Positions 50,201 to 56,701 of a DNA stretch of 64,000 nucleotides are shown here, piece by piece. Source of the DNA: UBA4732 sp002404095 (lineage in GTDB: Bacteria > Planctomycetota > Planctomycetia > Gemmatales > Gemmataceae); the NCBI GenBank assembly GCA_036783645.1, contig DAIPWT010000007.1:1-64000 (forward strand), written 5' to 3'. Both the position numbers and the translations under genes were made by a program. The number at the start of each line of letters is the position of its first letter. The stretch's first letter is position 1. Below the pieces are notes generated by a model that made no database searches, was not told the DNA's origin, and was given only the letters and a program-made list of their open reading frames with translations.

Positions 50201-50565
50201 AGACTGCCCAGCGGGTGGCCGAGGTCGTTTTTCAGTCCCCGGAAGCGCGTTTTGATTTGCTCGACGACCTTCTTGCTGCCGGGAGAATCCAGCCGGGGGC
50301 CAAGCCGGTCGCCGGGGCTGGACGGGTTTTTGTATTCGACCAGCACGCGTGTGTAAAAGGAATCGATCCGCCCCTTGGCGACCGTGAATTCATGTTTGCC
50401 TTCCAGCCGAACACCTGTCATCTTTTCGAGGAATGCAAGCTGCCGTTCGACCTCGATGCGGACTTCTTCCTCCTTGGTGGCCAGCGCGGCGGCGTGGCGC
50501 ACCTGCTCCGCGAATTCCGCGGCTTGCTTACCGATCAATTCGTCGAGCGATTGCGGATTGGCCAT
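47254..50565 (-). CDS. Type IIG-like nuclease / N6-adenine methyltransferase
   Basis: A 1103-residue protein. The N-terminal region has a candidate PD-(D/E)xK nuclease core: D68 in 'GRIDSFY', then E77-x-K79 in 'LVEYKNP', followed by 'VEQIKTRF'. A helical region (about 190-370) leads to a class I methyltransferase with 'GEYYTPDWLA' (about 380-389), motif I 'LDPACGSGTFLV' (about 407-418) and catalytic 'NPPWVNWE' (609-616). The C-terminal about 400 residues contain target-recognition-like segments ('GRDVQAWHAKPEFLIAVPHDP'). This is the layout of single-chain IIG enzymes that both modify and cut DNA. The SNF2 helicase gene follows, interrupted by a toxin-antitoxin cassette. Confidence 0.9.
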   Translation of the reverse strand: MANPQSLDELIGKQAAEFAEQVRHAAALATKEEEVRIEVERQLAFLEKMTGVRLEGKHEFTVAKGRIDSFYTRVLVEYKNPSSPGDRLGPRLDSPGSKKVVEQIKTRFRGLKNDLGHPLGSLFGVGCDGKLFIFVRFRDDKWQVEEPVEVNKISAERFLWALYNLGQKGKPFQPDYLAGDFGAMEGSIATEGVHALYDAIATTDHPKAQIFFKQWKILFGEVCGYDVDNPSDKIKKLAEFYGLQDKDLKPAELLFALHTYYALFMKLLAAEIVAFFHKVPTPLKGMISAVTSAKLKHAMEELEAGGIFRHLNITNFLEGDLFAWYTAVWTEPIERLVRRMASKLDDYNPGTMSEDPATSRDLLKKLYQQLFPKSVRHDLGEYYTPDWLAEHVLNELGYVGDPDKRILDPACGSGTFLVMAINRIKRWFDENREKCSFDEGDLCKKILANVVGFDLNPLAVMAARTNYLIAIRDLVGHVDDVEIPIYLCDSILTPAEYGTFLGVKLEPVKELKTAAGTFLIPTDIASNQKELGKYAQELERAVRDGYSGNDFLQRCKEEGLTLNDEIVHQELFQQLVALANTKRNGVWARIIKNAFAPLFVGKVDYVVGNPPWVNWESLPGDYREATLSLWDKYRLRERAISGSRLGNVKKELSALFVYATMDQYLSKGGSLGFVITQSIFKSGACEGFRRFSLGEARSIRMEKVCDLSLCLPFEGAINRTATIIVRKGAATKYPVPYKMWIPIVPRSIVPESSLEEVAQQFTVRDWLAAPVEPSVKESPWLTAEKEAFPILQKVIGDRSTKIMDRAYAGTCTWLNGVYWVEEVKSDSKNILIRNLADVGRIKVQSVTKQLEADFLYPLLRGRDVQAWHAKPEFLIAVPHDPNNFSQPVLLSQLRTRYPLTYSFFKDFEEPLRKRSGYKQLLKSRPEFYAIGNVGNYTLSPYKIVFKDLTELFQCAVVEPQQGSHKAVVPDHTLLFLTSESQQEAHFLCGLLNSIPARVALYGASVGVQTQRYYPTDVSRVKIPEFRTKDKTHQAIVSLSRDCHKEAAANGDLEKLDSLESALAVAAARLWEISPKETAYLTQAYEEILSFRKKRGEDEKEDVE

Positions 50566-51079
50566 GATCCGGGTTCCTGTGAGATGGCTCTAGCGTACCC
50601 GATTGGGGAGGAATATCAAGGAAGAAGAAGCGGAGTGGGAAAGGAAAGGAGCGCCATGCTCCAAAGAGACAAACCCGGAGCCTACGGACGGCGAACGCCG
50701 CCATCCGCGAACGGCTTCATTAGGGAGTTTATGAGTCCTTTAATAGGAATATAAAGGAAAAGGCGACTGGAATGCTCTGTAGAAAAGCCTCGTTGTTGAG
50801 GGTGGCACGCTCTGAGGTACTCCGAAGGGCGTGGGCCGTTGCAGGGGAACCACGCCCTTCGGAGTACCTCAGAGCGTGCCACCCACGAGCTTTTCTACAG
50901 AGTACAGCGGGAACCTTTTCGGGGGCGTAGCGAGCGACGACGGCGTGGCGCTACGGAAATAAAAGGCGCCAGCTGTCACGGACTTGCGTTCACGCAGAAA
51001 CCAGAAAAATGACTTTCCAGCCGTGAACGGGCTATTAGGAAGCCGGCCCATATTCTGAGCGGGATGTCGAAAAAGGGCC
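50566..51079. other. Intergenic region upstream of the methyltransferase gene
   Basis: There is no supported gene in these 514 bases. The region should hold the promoter of the methyltransferase-helicase operon near 50566-50770. It also contains the nested palindrome at 50775-50902. The rest, up to the small hairpin at 51080, shows nothing I can interpret. A 157-codon frame here is antisense or shifted relative to the DUF1080 gene and is discounted. Confidence 0.5.
50775..50902. repeat. Nested palindrome with GTACTCCGAAGGGCGTGG arms
   Basis: Inner arms of 34 bases (50801-50834 and 50850-50883) pair perfectly. Outer arms of 14 bases (50775-50788 and 50889-50902; CTCTGTAGAAAAGC) also pair perfectly. 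The whole could extrude or fold as a 128-base structure. It lies between the methyltransferase gene and the duplicated DUF1080 block. Confidence 0.88.
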
Positions 51080-51117
51080 GCGGACTTATTGGATGGTAAA
51101 TAGAACAATAAGTCCGC
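51080..51117. repeat. GCGGACTTATTG hairpin (DUF1080-block edge A)
   Basis: Perfect 12-base arms (51080-51091, 51106-51117) lie 20 bases beyond the 3' end of the DUF1080 gene. Similar hairpins flank the second DUF1080 gene (55019-55053) and the region at 57468-57502. It may end the DUF1080 transcript and marks the left edge of the duplicated block. Confidence 0.8.
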
Positions 51118-51137
51118 TTCCCCCTCATACGTCCGAA

Positions 51138-51803
51138 TCACAGCTCCTTCACATACACATTGCGGAACTCGACGCGGTTGCTGTGACTTTGCAAGCCGAG
51201 ATGACCCTTTTCGCGCTTCAGGCCGGGGTGATCTTTTTCCGACGCCTCCTTGTAGTCGTCGAGATTGGCGTCCACCGTTTTGACGCCGTTTAACACGATG
51301 GTGATCTGCCGGCCCTTGGCAGTGATGTCGATGGTGTTCCACTCGCCCACCGGCTTCAGCGCGTCCTTCGACGGAGCCACGACGCCGTAAATCGCGCCTG
51401 TCAACTGCACCGGCTTAAGATCCTTGTAGTTCTTTTTGTGCCATACGTCGTCGAGCAGCTGAATTTCCATCCCGGAGTAAGACACGTTGCCCTTGAGCGG
51501 GGCGCGCAGGGCCACGCCGCTGTTGCCGCCTTCGGACATCTTGAAGTCCACGCGCACCTCGAAGTCGCCGTACTCTTTGTCCGTCAACAGCCAGCCGCCG
51601 CCGCCGCTCTTCGTCACGATCATGCCGTTTTCAACCGCCCAGGCGTCCTTCTTGCCATCGAGAACCTCCCAGCCGGCCAGGTCTTTGCCGTCGAATAGAG
51701 GCGTAAAGCCCTCGGGTAGATCCTTTTCTTTGTCGGCCGGCCGCGCCGGCGACAGTGCCAGTAGGGCGGCGATCAGGGAAAGCGGGAAAAGTCGGCGAAA
51801 CAT
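51138..51803 (-). CDS. DUF1080 exported protein, duplicate A
   Basis: A 221-residue exported DUF1080 protein: signal peptide ('RLFPLSLIAALLALSPARPA'), then 'GFTPLFDGKDLAGWEVL', 'FEVRVDFKMSEGGNSGVALRAPL', 'GMEIQLLDDVWHKKN' and 'VGEWNTIDITAKGRQITIVLNGVKTVDANLDDY'. It differs from the copy at 55071 at about 13 of 221 residues. AAGGAG precedes the ATG. The upstream leader (to about 51900) is duplicated too. It may hydrolyse 3-keto sugars, as inferred for the family. Confidence 0.92.
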   Translation of the reverse strand: MFRRLFPLSLIAALLALSPARPADKEKDLPEGFTPLFDGKDLAGWEVLDGKKDAWAVENGMIVTKSGGGGWLLTDKEYGDFEVRVDFKMSEGGNSGVALRAPLKGNVSYSGMEIQLLDDVWHKKNYKDLKPVQLTGAIYGVVAPSKDALKPVGEWNTIDITAKGRQITIVLNGVKTVDANLDDYKEASEKDHPGLKREKGHLGLQSHSNRVEFRNVYVKEL

Positions 51804-52283
51804 GGGTGGGTCTCCTTGTGGCGGGTGCGGGCGATGGTATGAGGACGATTATCCACGCGCGCCGCGGCCGATGCAAGGTAAACGTGAAAAGAGAAGGCGA
51901 TTCTGGCAGTGGCCGGCACGCTTGTGCGCCACACCGCTGCACCATTGCGCCATTTGGCGCAGCGGTGTGGCGCAACGTAAGCTGTTGGCAGGTTTGGATT
52001 TTCTGGGGCTTGCGCCACTGCGCCAAGATCCTGGGCGCCCGACACGCGTCCCTTATTCCTTGCGGTTCCGGCGCGGGTCCAGCTCCCACACCGGATCGCT
52101 CACACCCGCCATCCGTTGTTGCCGTACGCCGGCTTGTTCCAGCGCCCGTTGCAGCGTCCGCCGGGCGCTCCCCGCGATCTGGGCGTCGAGGTAGCATAGC
52201 CCCGTCGGACGCGGACCGTCCGCCACCCATTTTCAGCCGCACCCATGCGGTTCATGCCTTCCCTGGCGGAGCGGATACCGTTG
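51804..52283. other. Region between DUF1080 duplicate A and the permease fragment
   Basis: 51804-51900 is the duplicated DUF1080 leader, also present at 55737-55834. 51925-51974 is a palindrome. On the minus strand 52053-52222 a frame ending in stop TAA (52053-52055) reads 'GLCYLDAQIAGSARRTLQRALEQAGVRQ', which looks protein-like but has no start signal. It may be a gene remnant. No intact gene is present. Confidence 0.4.
51925..51974. repeat. TGCGCCACACCGCTGC palindrome
   Basis: Perfect 16-base arms (51925-51940 and 51959-51974) enclose an 18-base loop that repeats part of the arm (TTGCGCCA). Another partial copy (TGCGCCACTGCGCC) follows at about 52011-52024. Confidence 0.8.
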
Positions 52284-52545
52284 TTGAGCGCCGGCGCCCA
52301 TTTCGATCGGTATGGCATCACACGGTTGTGGTGAATCGGAGCAGTCGTTCAGCCGTCCCCGCCGGCGGCGATGTTTCCGATCCTGGTGTTCGTGGTTCTG
52401 GAGATCACGGCCCAATCGTTTCAGGCGACGCCGACGCGGCACTACCCGGCCCTGGCGTTGGCGGTGCTGCCGGCGCTGGCGCGCCCGATTACGATCCCGC
52501 TCAACGCCGTCCTCGGCGCCAACTCGCCGACCCCCTACGCCGCGG
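52284..52545 (+). pseudogene. PIN-toxin tail fused to a permease fragment (block A)
   Basis: 52287-52323 reads 'HFDRYGITRLW' and a stop, the C-terminal end of a PIN toxin. From about 52357 the sequence matches residues 379 to about 445 of the NCS2-like permease ('FPILVFVVLEITAQSFQATP' and onward), then diverges at about 52545. No start or end of either gene is intact. The same junction occurs at 56220-56264 in block B, so the fusion predates the duplication. Confidence 0.85.
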
Positions 52546-52588
52546 CTGCGCCAGTTCCCAGCTCCCTCGGGTGAACAATTACGCTAAA

Positions 52589-52594
52589 TATAAT
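52589..52594 (+). promoter_or_regulatory. Possible -10 of the BBP7-like gene
   Basis: A perfect TATAAT sits in an AT-rich patch 138 bases before the barrel gene. The -35 region has no good match, so this is a weak call. Confidence 0.3.
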
Positions 52595-52731
52595 CCTTTC
52601 AAATCTCCGATAGCAGTTACAGGCAGGAAGAGCGGCATTTAAACACCCTTGAGTACAAATTACCCAGACTGCGCAGAAAGCGGTCCCTGAGGGGGGACGG
52701 CCGCGGCCCTGGTCTTTACAGGAGAGGATCC

Positions 52732-54138
52732 ATGCGAAAGGAATTGGTTACGGCCGTACTCGTTTTGGCGGCGGGCACAGGCCTGGCCCTGGGAGAGTCT
52801 GAGTCCTCCACATCACCGGCGCTCCTCCCCACGACTGTCGCGGTGAGCCAAGCGGCACAGCCGCATTCGCCGTACAGCGCGGAGCAGGTTCCGCACGACG
52901 CATGGACTTCGGAGGGCACGCCAGAACTCTGCCCCGGTGCGCCCTGCGCAAAGACCGACTGGGTCTGCGACGATCCCGGCTGTTTCTGGCTGAGGGCCGA
53001 GTATTTACACTGGTGGACCAAGGACAGCCGGCTCCCCGTCCTGATCACGACCGCTACGCCTGGCGCCACACTCCTCCCCGGCGCGCTGGGGCAGCCCGGC
53101 ACGGTCGGGCTGTTCGGCGGCTCCGGACTGGAGGACGACGAGCGATCGGGCGGTCGCTTCACCGGCGGCTTTTGGCTCAACGAGTGCCATACGGTCGGCC
53201 TCGAAGGCAGCTACTTCTTCCTCGGATCCCGCTCGGCGTCCTTCGACGCTGCTTCCACCGGTGTGCTGGGCTCCGCGGTGATTGCCCGCCCCTTCTTCGA
53301 TGTGCTCAGCGGCACTGAGAACGCGCAACTGGTGGCTTTCCCCGGCATAGCCAGCGGGGACATTCACCTGCGCTATTTCAGCCGTCTACAGGGGGCGGAG
53401 CTTAACGCGATTTACAACGTCTGTTGCTGCCCGCGTTGCGAGCCAGAGTGCGCCGACGAGCCACGGGCGGAACTCAACACGCTTTGCAACACATGTTGCG
53501 GCTGGAACTACCGACTGGAACTGCTGAGCGGCTTCCGCTTCCTGGATCTGGACGAGGGCCTCGGCATCACCGAGACCGCCCGGGTGAATCCGGCGCTGCC
53601 TTCGGGCAGCCCGTTCTTTGGCGGGAACACCATCACCATGGCCGACCAGTTCAACGCCCACAATTACTTCTACGGCGGTCAGGTCGGGGCCCGGACAGAG
53701 GTGCGTAGGGGGCGGCTGTTCGTCGAGGCTGTGGGTAAAGTCGCTCTGGGCGAGACCCGCGAGATCGTCGACATTCACGGCGCGACGGCGATCACCCCCC
53801 TGGGCGGGACGCCGGTGGTGACCCCTGTCGGGTTCCTGGCCTCGGGGAGCAACAGCGGCCACTTTACCCGTGATAAGTTTGCGGTGGTCCCCGAAGCCGG
53901 AATCAACGTCGGCTGCCAGGTCACCGACCACCTGCGGGCCTTTGTCGGGTACACCTTCCTGTACTGGAGTTCGGTCGTCCGTCCGGGGGATCAGATCGAT
54001 GTGGGCCTGAGCGGCACACAGATCCCGACCGATACTCGGTTCAACCCCCAGGCCGGGCCGGCGCGTCCCGCCTTCCTTCTCCGAGACACGAGCTTCTGGA
54101 CCCAGGGCATCAACGTCGGCATGGAATTCCGTTACTAA
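52732..54138 (+). CDS. BBP7-like outer-membrane beta-barrel protein
   Basis: A 468-residue exported protein with a signal peptide ('LVTAVLVLAAGTGLALGES'). The segment 'DPGCFWLRAEYLHWWTKDSRLPVLITTA' is the hallmark start of the planctomycete BBP7 barrel family. 'LELLSGFRFLDLDEGL' and the terminal 'SFWTQGINVGMEFRY' with its aromatic end are barrel strands. Two cysteine-rich loops ('CCCPRCEPEC', 'CNTCCGW') are unusual. GGAGAGGATCC precedes the ATG. It is followed by the collagen-like gene and may be part of the same surface system. Confidence 0.85.
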   Translation: MRKELVTAVLVLAAGTGLALGESESSTSPALLPTTVAVSQAAQPHSPYSAEQVPHDAWTSEGTPELCPGAPCAKTDWVCDDPGCFWLRAEYLHWWTKDSRLPVLITTATPGATLLPGALGQPGTVGLFGGSGLEDDERSGGRFTGGFWLNECHTVGLEGSYFFLGSRSASFDAASTGVLGSAVIARPFFDVLSGTENAQLVAFPGIASGDIHLRYFSRLQGAELNAIYNVCCCPRCEPECADEPRAELNTLCNTCCGWNYRLELLSGFRFLDLDEGLGITETARVNPALPSGSPFFGGNTITMADQFNAHNYFYGGQVGARTEVRRGRLFVEAVGKVALGETREIVDIHGATAITPLGGTPVVTPVGFLASGSNSGHFTRDKFAVVPEAGINVGCQVTDHLRAFVGYTFLYWSSVVRPGDQIDVGLSGTQIPTDTRFNPQAGPARPAFLLRDTSFWTQGINVGMEFRY

Positions 54139-54248
54139 CCGAGGGGGGGCTTCCCGTTTGCCCCCTCCTCTTCAAGCCACAAGCCAGCAGCGGCGTTCCC
54201 TCGCTCCCGTTCCGGCCGAGGGTGTGCCGCGCGAAAGGAGATGCGATC

Positions 54249-54953
54249 ATGAAAATGTCCCTACGTATATTGTTGAGTCGCTTCTACAGCAAGAACGCAG
54301 CGGCCTTGCGCGTACCGCCACGCAGGCCCAGCTTCCGGCCGACATTGGAGGCACTCGAGGGCCGCCTGGTGCCTGCCCTCATCGTCAGCGAGATTGGGCT
54401 CCTGGCGCCCGGCCTTCTGTTCCCGGGAACTGGCCCCCAGGGATTTCAGGGCGCCACGGGGGCTACGGGCGCCACGGGGGCTACGGGCGCGACTGGCGCC
54501 ACGGGAGCTACGGGCCCGGCGCTAAACTTCGGCTCTTTCTTTTTCCTTGCTCCAGGCGACAACGCGGCTACGATCGCGGCCGGCGCCCCAGTGCTGTTTC
54601 CCCAAAATGGCCCCAACTCAGGGAGCGGTATCGTTCGCACCGGCGCGGGCACCTTCCTATTGCCCGCCATTGGTACCTACCAGATTAGCTGGCAGGCGAG
54701 CATCGACGAAGCGGGTCAGCTTGACCTGTGGCTCGACCCCGGTACAGGAGCAATTGAGCAGTCCACCACCGTGGCCGGCCGCGCGACCGGCACCAACCAG
54801 ATCGTCAACACGGTATTAATCACTACAACCGTTCCGGGCACGGTGCTGACCGTCCGCAACCCGTCCGGCAATTCGCCGGCACTCACGATCACGCCGAAGG
54901 CGGGCGGGACCCACGCTGTAAGCGGGTGGCTCGTGATTGAACAGATCGGCTAA
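54249..54953 (+). CDS. Collagen-like protein with BclA/C1q-like C-terminus
   Basis: A 234-residue protein. The N-terminus carries 'FRPTLEALEGRLVPALI', a planctomycete LEPR-XLL-like motif typical of exported or surface proteins. Residues about 59-91 are collagen triplets: seven GAT repeats in a row (54450-54512, a variable 18-base unit) flanked by other G-x-y triplets. The last 140 residues ('SFFFLAPGDNAATIAAGAPVLFP... YQISWQASIDEAGQLDLWLD') resemble the trimeric jelly-roll of BclA and C1q. It is likely to form a trimeric surface filament. AAGGAG precedes the ATG at 54249. Confidence 0.82.
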   Translation: MKMSLRILLSRFYSKNAAALRVPPRRPSFRPTLEALEGRLVPALIVSEIGLLAPGLLFPGTGPQGFQGATGATGATGATGATGATGATGPALNFGSFFFLAPGDNAATIAAGAPVLFPQNGPNSGSGIVRTGAGTFLLPAIGTYQISWQASIDEAGQLDLWLDPGTGAIEQSTTVAGRATGTNQIVNTVLITTTVPGTVLTVRNPSGNSPALTITPKAGGTHAVSGWLVIEQIG

Positions 54954-55018
54954 CGGAGGCACACAAGGCCGTCGCAGTGGAGATCGATGCCTGGGAGACC
55001 GCGGGCCCTGGAAAAGGG

Positions 55019-55053
55019 GACGCGGACCTATTGATATAAAATAGGTCCGCGTC
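55019..55053 (+). terminator. GACGCGGACCTATT hairpin (DUF1080-block edge B)
   Basis: Perfect 14-base arms (55019-55032, 55040-55053) are followed by ATCTTTT. It can terminate the collagen-like gene on the plus strand, and the converging DUF1080 gene on the minus strand. It corresponds to the hairpin at 51080-51117. Confidence 0.7.
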
Positions 55054-55070
55054 ATCTTTTATGTCTCGGA

Positions 55071-55736
55071 TTACAATTCCTTTACGTACACATTGCGGAA
55101 CTCGACGCGGTTGCTGTGGCTCTGCAAGCCGAGATGGCCCTTTTCGCGTTTCAGTCCGGGATGGTCCTTTTCCGCCGCCTCCTTGTAGTCGTCGAGGTTG
55201 GCGTCCACCCTCTTGACGCCGTTCAACAAGATAGTGATCTGCCGGCCCTTGGCGGTGATGTTGATGGTGTTCCACTCGCCCACCGGCTTCAGCGCGTCCT
55301 TCGACGGCGCCACGACGCCGTAAATCGCGCCCGTGTACTGCACCGGCTTGAGGTCCTTGAGGTTCTTCTTGTGCCACACGTCGTCGAGCAGCTGGATCTC
55401 CATCCCCGTGTTAGACACGTTGCCCGATAGCGGGGCGCGCAGGGCCACGCCGCTGTTGCCGCCTTCGGACATCTTGAAGTCCACGCGAACCTCGAAGTCG
55501 CCGTACTCTTTGTCCGTCATCAACCAGCCGCCGCCGCCGGTCTTGGTCACGATCATGCCGTCTTCAACCGCCCAGGCGTCCTTCTTGCCGTCGAGAACCT
55601 CCCAGCCGGCCAGGTCCTTGCCGTCGAATAGGGGCGTAAAGCCCTCGGGTACATCTTTTTCTTTGTCGGCCGGCCGCGCCGGCGACAGCGCCAGCAGGGC
55701 CGCGATCAGGGAAAGCGGGAAAAGTCGGCGAAACAT
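55071..55736 (-). CDS. DUF1080 exported protein, duplicate B
   Basis: A 221-residue exported DUF1080 protein, about 94% identical to duplicate A (51138-51803), with the same signal peptide and AAGGAG start. Differences cluster around residues 103-135 ('SGNVSNTGMEIQ', 'NLKDLKPVQYTGAIYG'). The leader up to about 55834 is duplicated as well. Both copies appear intact, so both may be expressed. Confidence 0.92.
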   Translation of the reverse strand: MFRRLFPLSLIAALLALSPARPADKEKDVPEGFTPLFDGKDLAGWEVLDGKKDAWAVEDGMIVTKTGGGGWLMTDKEYGDFEVRVDFKMSEGGNSGVALRAPLSGNVSNTGMEIQLLDDVWHKKNLKDLKPVQYTGAIYGVVAPSKDALKPVGEWNTINITAKGRQITILLNGVKRVDANLDDYKEAAEKDHPGLKREKGHLGLQSHSNRVEFRNVYVKEL

Positions 55737-55939
55737 GGGTGGATCTCCTTGTGGCGGGTGCGGGCGATGGTATGGGAACGATTATCCCCCCGCGCCGCGG
55801 CCGATGCAAGGTAAACGTGAAAAGAGAATGCGCGTATCGAGGCGCGCTTGCTCCGCGGAATGACTGGCGACGCGGGCCGGATTGTGCTTTGATGAGCGGA
55901 GCGGACGGTTTCCGATTCGCCCCACGGAGGCGCTGAGCC

Positions 55940-56157
55940 ATGTCGTCGTTCATCTCGCTGAAAGAGGCGCAGGCACGCTTGCCCCAAAGCATTGAGGAAA
56001 TGTGTCCCGGCCAGCATCTGTTCATAACGCTGGACGATCACCCCGTCGCCCAGATCGTCCGCATGCCCCCGCGGCTTACGGAGCCCCGAAAACCGGCAGC
56101 GTCATCGTGGAAGACGACGATTCCCACCTCGAAGACTTTAAAGAGTACATGGAGTGA
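55940..56157 (+). pseudogene. Phd/YefM-like antitoxin, frameshifted
   Basis: The start 'MSSFISLKEAQARLPQSIEEMCPGQHLFITLDDHPVAQIV' is a Phd/YefM-type antitoxin. After 'RMPP' the frame breaks at a CCCCC run (56066-56070). The next frame reads 'AAYGAPKTGSVIVEDDDSHL' and ends 'FKEYME' with TGA at 56155-56157, a normal antitoxin end that overlaps the following toxin remnant. One added C would restore the frame. This may be decay or a homopolymer error. Confidence 0.75.
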
Positions 56158-56243
56158 AATTGCTCCTGGATACGCGCGCCTTTTTATGGCACGTACTGAG
56201 CGACGCCCTGTTCGATCGGTATGGCGTCACGCGGTTGTGGTGA
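56154..56243 (+). pseudogene. PIN toxin with its middle deleted
   Basis: The GTG at 56154 overlaps the antitoxin stop (GTGA). The frame reads 'VKLLLDTRAFLWHVLSDALF' and then 'DRYGVTRLW' and stop. The first part is the N-terminus of a PIN toxin and the last part its C-terminus, joined at 'DALFDRYG', so about 100 residues are missing. The catalytic centre is lost. Block A at 52287 keeps only the same C-terminal tail. Confidence 0.8.
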
Positions 56244-56263
56244 ATCGGGGCCGTCGTTCAGCC

Positions 56264-56690
56264 GCCCCCCGTCGGCGGCGCTGTTTCTGATCCTGGTGTT
56301 TGTCGGCCTGGAGATCACGGCCCAATCGTTTCAGACGACGCCGACGCGACACTACCCGGCCCTGGCGTTGGCGGCGCTGGTGTACCTGATTACGATTCCG
56401 CTCAACGGCGTCCTCGGCGCCAACGCGCCGGCGCCCTACGCCGCGCCGATAATGCAGACGCTGCGCTGCCTGGCCAACGGCTTTCTCATTACGGGTCTGT
56501 TATGGACGGCGTCGCTGGCGTCGGAGCAGATCGGCCTGCCGTATGACGTGCTTTTGCTTGTGCAGCAGCAGCCGGGCGGCGTGGACTTCTGGAAGGCGGT
56601 GCAGTTTCAGACCCCGTACCACTGGGCGACGGCTTACGGGTTGTCGGCGCCGATGCTTTGGGGCTGTCGCGGTTCAAAACAGCGAGAAAG
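56264..56690 (+). pseudogene. Truncated NCS2-like permease copy (block B)
   Basis: Matches residue 379 to the end of the permease at 41670 but lacks the first two thirds. It carries an in-frame loss of 3-4 residues ('LALAALVYLIT' for 'LALAALPALAYLIT'). It also has a deletion of about 31 residues between 'LLWTASLA' and 'SEQIGLPYDV', bounded by short CTGGCG repeats. A one-base frameshift follows 'GLSAPML'. The membrane topology is destroyed, so it is not a functional transporter. Confidence 0.88.
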
Positions 56691-56701
56691 AAGAGGTTTT
56701 T

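Noticed and set aside
43511..50565. Complete DISARM or BREX system
   Set aside because: DrmA, DrmB and DrmC, or BrxA, BrxB, BrxC and PglZ, are absent from the window. Only a methyltransferase-nuclease and an SNF2 helicase are present.
50869..51342. 157-codon minus-strand frame overlapping DUF1080 duplicate A
   Set aside because: It is a shifted frame of the DUF1080 3' end plus intergenic sequence.
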